Below are positions 59,756 through 64,000 of a DNA stretch of 64,000 nt, in pieces. Below the pieces are notes generated by a model. It ran no database searches. It had not been told where the DNA came from and saw nothing but the letters and a program-made list of their open reading frames with translations. Position numbers and translations under genes: made by a program. This DNA comes from Hyphomonadaceae bacterium UBA7672 (lineage in GTDB: Bacteria > Pseudomonadota > Alphaproteobacteria > Caulobacterales > Hyphomonadaceae), in assembly GCA_002483135.1 (NCBI GenBank), contig DLHI01000022.1:124001-188000 (forward strand), written 5' to 3'. The stretch's first letter is position 1. Each line of letters starts with the position of its first letter.

Positions 59756-62700
59756 CTACCAGAAGGCCATACGCAACGTGACCGACCCGTAATGCGTCAT
59801 CGCGTTCTCGGACATCTCGGCGTCATAGCCGAGCCGGATGTTGACGAACTGGCTGTCGACATTGAGGCCGAGGCCAGCGACCAGCGCATCTTCCGGTTCG
59901 ACGCCCGATGCGAGCGAGAAGGTCGTGCCGGTTGAGCCGCCGACGAAGTTCATCACAGCGGGGGTGGTTTCCCAGTTCAGGATGCTGCGATAGCCGAGCG
60001 ACAGGTGAGGCCGGAAGGCGAACGCTTCGTCCGCGCCCAGCACGCTTTCGAGCATGATGCCGTAGGAGGCTGTGGCCAACGAGGCGTCGCTGTCGCCAGC
60101 CACGATGGCCAGTGCGTCCGTGGTATCTGCGCTCTCGGTGTATCCATCCTGCTGGAAGCCGATGTAGTCGGCGGCCACGAACGGGCGCGCGTCGAGCCAG
60201 CCGAGCGGCATGTCGTACGAGGCGCGGACAGCGGCGGTGTAGGTCTGGCCGCTCCACTCGCCGCGGAAGCGGTCAGTGATCTCGCCGAAGTCAACGCGGC
60301 GGTCGGACGTGAAGTTGACGAAGCCGAACGAGGCCGCGCCATTGATGGCGAGCGGGCCGTCGATCCAGCCGCCATAGGCGCCGATGGAGGTCTGCGAAAC
60401 GTTCAACGGTGCAAAGGTGCGGCTCTCTTCTTCCATCTCGACGGATTCAAGCGCGGTGAAGATACCGATGAGCGCGGTGCCGGTGGAGAGCAGATCGACG
60501 CCAGCCGCGACCCCGAAGCCGCCTCCGGACACTTCAACTGAATCAGCCGAGGCATCGCTGGTGTGGTAGACGCCGAACTCCTCAGCCCAGGCCCCGCCGG
60601 GGGCGTCCGGCTTGTTGGAGATGAGGTCGAGCCTGTGGGCCGTGGCGCCGAAGGCGGCGGTGGCGTTGGTAGCGAGCACGCGCATGACGGCTGCATCCGA
60701 GCCCGGCAACAGGTCGCCCCAGCTGCGCAGGAATTCCTCTGAGCCCGCGATGGAAGTGAGCGCGACGGCGAAGTCGTCTTCCTCGGTCAGCAGGTCGAGC
60801 ACGGCGTTGTAGGCGCCGGCCTGGCGGCTGTTGAGGCCAAGCTCTGTTGACGTCTTCACTCTGAGTTCGAGATCAATCGCGTTCGGGTTCGGCTGCACCA
60901 GAGCCATGTTGTAGAGGTAGGGCCCATTGGCATTCAGCATCGCGCTGAGCGGGCCACCGAGGTTCAGCGTTCCAGCATTGATGACACGCAGGGTGAACGG
61001 ATCGGTGGTGAATTGCGCGAAGACGGGGGTGAACACCGTGTTGGCCGCGATGTCGACCGCGCCGGAGACGTTGTAGATGGGGATGTTGCCGGTGATCCGC
61101 GCATTGTCGATGATGAGGCCGATCTTCGCCGAGTTGGCGAGCGACATGGACGAGAGGTTCAGCGTGCCGTCGGCATAGTTGTTGACCTCTGCATTATTGA
61201 CGATCATCGACAGCGGGGCAGCGCCCGAGCGGACAATCTCGCCATAATATCTAGAGTTCGACAGGAAGGACATCGTCCCGCCCGCGGTTCCGAAGTCGAG
61301 ATTGCCGACCATTTCGGAGTCGGACAGCGTGAATGCGGCGCTTGATCCATTGAAGTCGGCGTTGCCGAACATCCGCGCGCTGGTCACGTTGAATGTATCG
61401 GCGCCGGAGCCAAACTCCACATCGCCGACCACTTCCCCCGACAACAGGTTGAACGTGTCGTTGCCTGCGCCGAGCAGGATGTCTCCGAAGATGCGGGCGT
61501 TGTCGATGGTGTCGTTCTGGGTCAGCGTGACGTTGCTGGCGCTGTGCGACAGGTCGAGCGCGATTGCTCGGCCGGCGCCGCTGGTGATGTCGTCCGTGGT
61601 GTCGTCATCGGTGTAACCGGCGGCGATCCGCGAGGTGTTGTTGAAGGCGGTGACCGTGCCCGACAGGTCCTGAAAGGCGATGGGGTTGCCGTCATAGCCG
61701 CGGACGTTGGCTTGCATCAGGCCGTTGTTGGTGACCGTGGGCACACTGGCGCCGGCGTCGATGAGCACGGCCCGGCCGTTGTGGTTGGTCTCGGTGTACA
61801 TCGTGCCGAGAATGCTGCCGCTGTTGACAAACGTCGGCGTCGAAACGCCCGAGCCGATGTGGAGGCCGACCGCGTCTGCCTCGAACGAAAGTGCGGAAAT
61901 TGATCCGCCGTTGAAGATGCCGCCATCGACGATGGTCTGGTGCAGGCCGTCGGCCGAGCCTGCGATCCGCACGGCGGTGGAAGATACGCCGGTGTTGAGG
62001 CCGATGGACTGGATCGTGCCCCGGTTCATCAGTCCATAGGCGTAGGTGAAGTGACCGATCTGCTCGGTCGTGTTGTCGTCGTCATCGTCGTCGAGCGAGT
62101 CGTAGATCGTCTCGCGGACAACGCCGAGTTGGATGGTGTCGCCCGCCGCGCCATCGGCCGACTGGATCAGGAGAGCGGGAGCCGATCCGTAGCTGACAAT
62201 CGAGCCGGCCGTGCGGTTCTCGTTGAAATCCTGCACCACATCCTTGATGTCGTCGGTCGGGTCGGTGGTTCCCACGGCTGCGCCGTTGACGAGGAGGCCG
62301 TGCGCAAGATCGCCGCGCACTTCGACTCCGGCCCCACCGATCAGCAGATCGTCCGGATCGAGGTCGGCCGGCTCGTCGCTGCCGGTGTCATTGTCGTCGG
62401 CGTCGTCCGGATCTTCGTAGTTGCTGGCGTCGCGGCTGGTGAAGCCGGTCGAGAGGACGGAGCCGTCGACCATGAATTCGCCTGCGACATCGCCGAGCAC
62501 GCGGACGCCGACGGAGCCTTCGCCCTGTGCGCTGGTCGATCCGCCGATCTCGACGTTGCCGGTCACGTTCTCGCGGATATCGACCCCGACCGAGTTTGAT
62601 CCCACGATGCTGATGTTGCCGTTCTGAATGAAGTTGCCGTTCAGCTGCGAGCGAAGCGATACGCCGTAGCTGTCATTGCCTTCGATGGTGATGGCCGAGG

Positions 62701-63178
62701 ACGCGCTGCCGGTGCGGTCGAGCGTGATGTTGCCGGTGAAGGCGCCGCCGGATTCGAGAAGAAGGCCGACGCGGCCCGTGCCGGTGGCTAGCGGACCGTC
62801 GAGATCACCGTCATTGTCGGTATCTGTGCGCGTGTAATCTTCGGTGAGGCTGATCACCCCGGTTCCGGAATAGCTGCCGGTGATGCCCGGCCCGATGCGG
62901 ACGCCGACGGCGTTGTTGGAGTCCGTGACGGTAACCTGACCATTGTTGGTGAGCGTGTTATTGCTGTTGACGGTCACGGCGGTTGAGCCGGGCTGTTCAT
63001 CGAGTGTGACCGAACCGCCCGAGGCGATGATCACGTTGGAAGGGGTTGCGCCCGTTCCGGCGGTCGCGGTCTCGACCGGAGTGGTTGTCGCGGTGGAGAT
63101 CGTCACCTGGGCGACGGCGGGAAGCGTGAACACCAGCGGAGCGGCGGCTCCGAGCAGCAGGCGCACTTTAAAGGTCAT
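59756..63178 (-). CDS. Large autotransporter with Asp-rich passenger
   Basis: A 1140-residue type V secreted protein. The ATG at 63178 (a TTG at 63205 is possible) starts a signal peptide ending AVAQ. The passenger of about 850 residues is made of short beta-helix-type repeats rich in Gly, Asn, Thr and Ser (for example NNTLTNNGQVTVTDSNN). Two strongly acidic stretches (DPDDADDNDTGSDEPADLDP; SLDDDDDDNTTEQ) may bind calcium. The last 270 residues form the outer-membrane beta-barrel and end in an aromatic residue (RMAFW), as required for insertion. An adhesin or surface-layer-like role is likely; no protease triad was seen. Confidence 0.9.
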   Translation of the reverse strand: MTFKVRLLLGAAAPLVFTLPAVAQVTISTATTTPVETATAGTGATPSNVIIASGGSVTLDEQPGSTAVTVNSNNTLTNNGQVTVTDSNNAVGVRIGPGITGSYSGTGVISLTEDYTRTDTDNDGDLDGPLATGTGRVGLLLESGGAFTGNITLDRTGSASSAITIEGNDSYGVSLRSQLNGNFIQNGNISIVGSNSVGVDIRENVTGNVEIGGSTSAQGEGSVGVRVLGDVAGEFMVDGSVLSTGFTSRDASNYEDPDDADDNDTGSDEPADLDPDDLLIGGAGVEVRGDLAHGLLVNGAAVGTTDPTDDIKDVVQDFNENRTAGSIVSYGSAPALLIQSADGAAGDTIQLGVVRETIYDSLDDDDDDNTTEQIGHFTYAYGLMNRGTIQSIGLNTGVSSTAVRIAGSADGLHQTIVDGGIFNGGSISALSFEADAVGLHIGSGVSTPTFVNSGSILGTMYTETNHNGRAVLIDAGASVPTVTNNGLMQANVRGYDGNPIAFQDLSGTVTAFNNTSRIAAGYTDDDTTDDITSGAGRAIALDLSHSASNVTLTQNDTIDNARIFGDILLGAGNDTFNLLSGEVVGDVEFGSGADTFNVTSARMFGNADFNGSSAAFTLSDSEMVGNLDFGTAGGTMSFLSNSRYYGEIVRSGAAPLSMIVNNAEVNNYADGTLNLSSMSLANSAKIGLIIDNARITGNIPIYNVSGAVDIAANTVFTPVFAQFTTDPFTLRVINAGTLNLGGPLSAMLNANGPYLYNMALVQPNPNAIDLELRVKTSTELGLNSRQAGAYNAVLDLLTEEDDFAVALTSIAGSEEFLRSWGDLLPGSDAAVMRVLATNATAAFGATAHRLDLISNKPDAPGGAWAEEFGVYHTSDASADSVEVSGGGFGVAAGVDLLSTGTALIGIFTALESVEMEEESRTFAPLNVSQTSIGAYGGWIDGPLAINGAASFGFVNFTSDRRVDFGEITDRFRGEWSGQTYTAAVRASYDMPLGWLDARPFVAADYIGFQQDGYTESADTTDALAIVAGDSDASLATASYGIMLESVLGADEAFAFRPHLSLGYRSILNWETTPAVMNFVGGSTGTTFSLASGVEPEDALVAGLGLNVDSQFVNIRLGYDAEMSENAMTHYGSVTLRMAFW

Positions 63179-63433
63179 GAGAGCCGTCAACTCCTGAACA
63201 ATCAACTCACTACTACGGCCGAGCTTCCCGCCTTGAATCCCGCGGGGCGTCTGGACGGCCCGCCTGCCTAGCCTGCCCCGAGGCGGTAGAAAACCCCGGA
63301 CATGCTGTCGGCCCCGGATTCCCCATGGCGGGAGCGTCCGAGCCCAAATCCCTAGCCATGCATGTGGCGGAAAGGTGGCCGGAGGCCGGGTCTCTTGCCT
63401 GTCATCGGGTGGCGTCGGGTGGCCCGAGTGGGC

Positions 63434-64000
63434 TCAGGGCTTGGGATTCGCCGAGAAAAAGCGCCACATGACCTCGCTGGCGTTCACATCGGGGGTAGGC
63501 TGGTCAGCCTCGGCGCGGCCCGCCTTGCCGCCCGGCCAGGCGTGGCCGTTGTTGGCGACCCGGTAGAAATGCACGGGCCTACCCGAGGCGCACTTGTTCC
63601 AGGCGAGTTCCACGACCTTGCCGGCGGCATCCATTTTTTCGACGGGCGGGGCGCAGCCATTGGCGGTCGCCCAGTAGTCGGCTTGGGCGATATCCGGAGC
63701 GACGTCATGGTCCGCCGCCGGGCGGCCTGCGCCCAAAGCGCCGCGCACGGCGAGTGGTCCGCCGGCAGCGGGGACCGTCTTGTCGTCCTGACCGACGAAT
63801 ATGATGGCGGCGACCGGGTTACGGGCTGGGGGTTCGTCGCCGAAGACGGCGCCAACTATGGGGGCGATGGCGGCGATGCGGTCAGGCAGTTCGCGGGCGA
63901 GGCGATGGGACATCATGGCGCCGTTGGACATGCCGGTGACGTAGATGCGCTTCGGATCGGCGCGACCGGAGGCGACCAGAGTGTCGATCATCTTCGCGAA
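63434..64000 (-). CDS. PHB-depolymerase/feruloyl-esterase family hydrolase (5' end cut by window)
   Basis: The C-terminal 189 residues of an alpha/beta hydrolase of the LpqC/PHB-depolymerase type. The nucleophile elbow GMSNGA, the catalytic Asp region VGQDDKTVP and the His motif NNGHAWPGG are all present. The family is secreted and hydrolyses polyester or phenolic ester bonds. The N-terminus lies beyond the right edge. The frame continues open to base 64000. Confidence 0.9.
   Translation of the reverse strand, partial: FAKMIDTLVASGRADPKRIYVTGMSNGAMMSHRLARELPDRIAAIAPIVGAVFGDEPPARNPVAAIIFVGQDDKTVPAAGGPLAVRGALGAGRPAADHDVAPDIAQADYWATANGCAPPVEKMDAAGKVVELAWNKCASGRPVHFYRVANNGHAWPGGKAGRAEADQPTPDVNASEVMWRFFSANPKP

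Noticed and set aside
1..64000. CRISPR array, tRNA, rRNA, IS element or prophage
   Set aside because: Looked for repeat-spacer patterns, tRNA-like arms, transposase or phage motifs; none was convincing.

Overview
The window is high-GC (low 60s percent by eye), gene-dense bacterial DNA. Two TonB-dependent receptors, a FixK/FNR-like box, GTG/TTG starts and many acyl-CoA enzymes suggest an aerobic alphaproteobacterium, perhaps Caulobacterales/Hyphomonadaceae or a relative. That placement is inference. No rRNA, tRNA, CRISPR array, IS element or prophage was recognised. All functional calls come from reading motifs; no database search was run.

Layout. 1-3.5 kb (minus): a copper/metal group with a TonB receptor cut by the window edge, a PCuAC-like protein with a C-terminal MliC-like domain, and a DUF2946 protein. 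4-11.8 kb: a TetR gene and a MaoC-like hydratase gene diverge from a four-gene hydrolase operon (PvdQ-like acylase, DJ-1/PfpI lipoprotein, phosphotriesterase-related protein, alpha/beta-hydrolase lipoprotein). A tandem palindromic operator lies between them. 12-15.8 kb: PEP synthase and a universal stress protein diverge, each with a FixK/FNR-like box upstream. 15.9-23.2 kb (minus): seven genes whose stops and starts overlap at every junction encode a KAS III enzyme, an SDR, an MBL-fold hydrolase, an F390-type adenylate-forming enzyme, an ATP-grasp ligase, an acyltransferase-like protein and a Rieske oxygenase. This looks like an uncharacterised small-molecule pathway and is the best candidate here for an undescribed system.

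23.3-24.5 kb holds decayed gene fragments. 24.5-41.6 kb (plus) is a lipid or terpenoid/steroid-type catabolic block: P450, two acyl-CoA ligases, three acyl-CoA dehydrogenases, a large TonB receptor, an MFS transporter and a TetR regulator, interrupted by an Mfd-like helicase. 41.6-46.7 kb is a TetR-controlled RND efflux pair with two matching operators and an intrinsic terminator. 46.9-50.7 kb has an S41 peptidase lipoprotein and a malonate uptake/activation operon (madL-madM-matB). 50.7-55.4 kb has a Ser/Thr kinase with a non-canonical catalytic loop, two convergent paralogous TetR regulators and a broken gene. 55.4-64 kb (minus) carries an amino-acid permease with gabD, a patatin-like lipoprotein, a large autotransporter and an esterase cut by the right edge.

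Taken together, the genes suggest a bacterium that takes up hydrophobic substrates through TonB receptors and breaks them down through CoA-dependent oxidation, makes malonyl-CoA from malonate, exports toxic compounds, and may make one acyl-derived product of its own.
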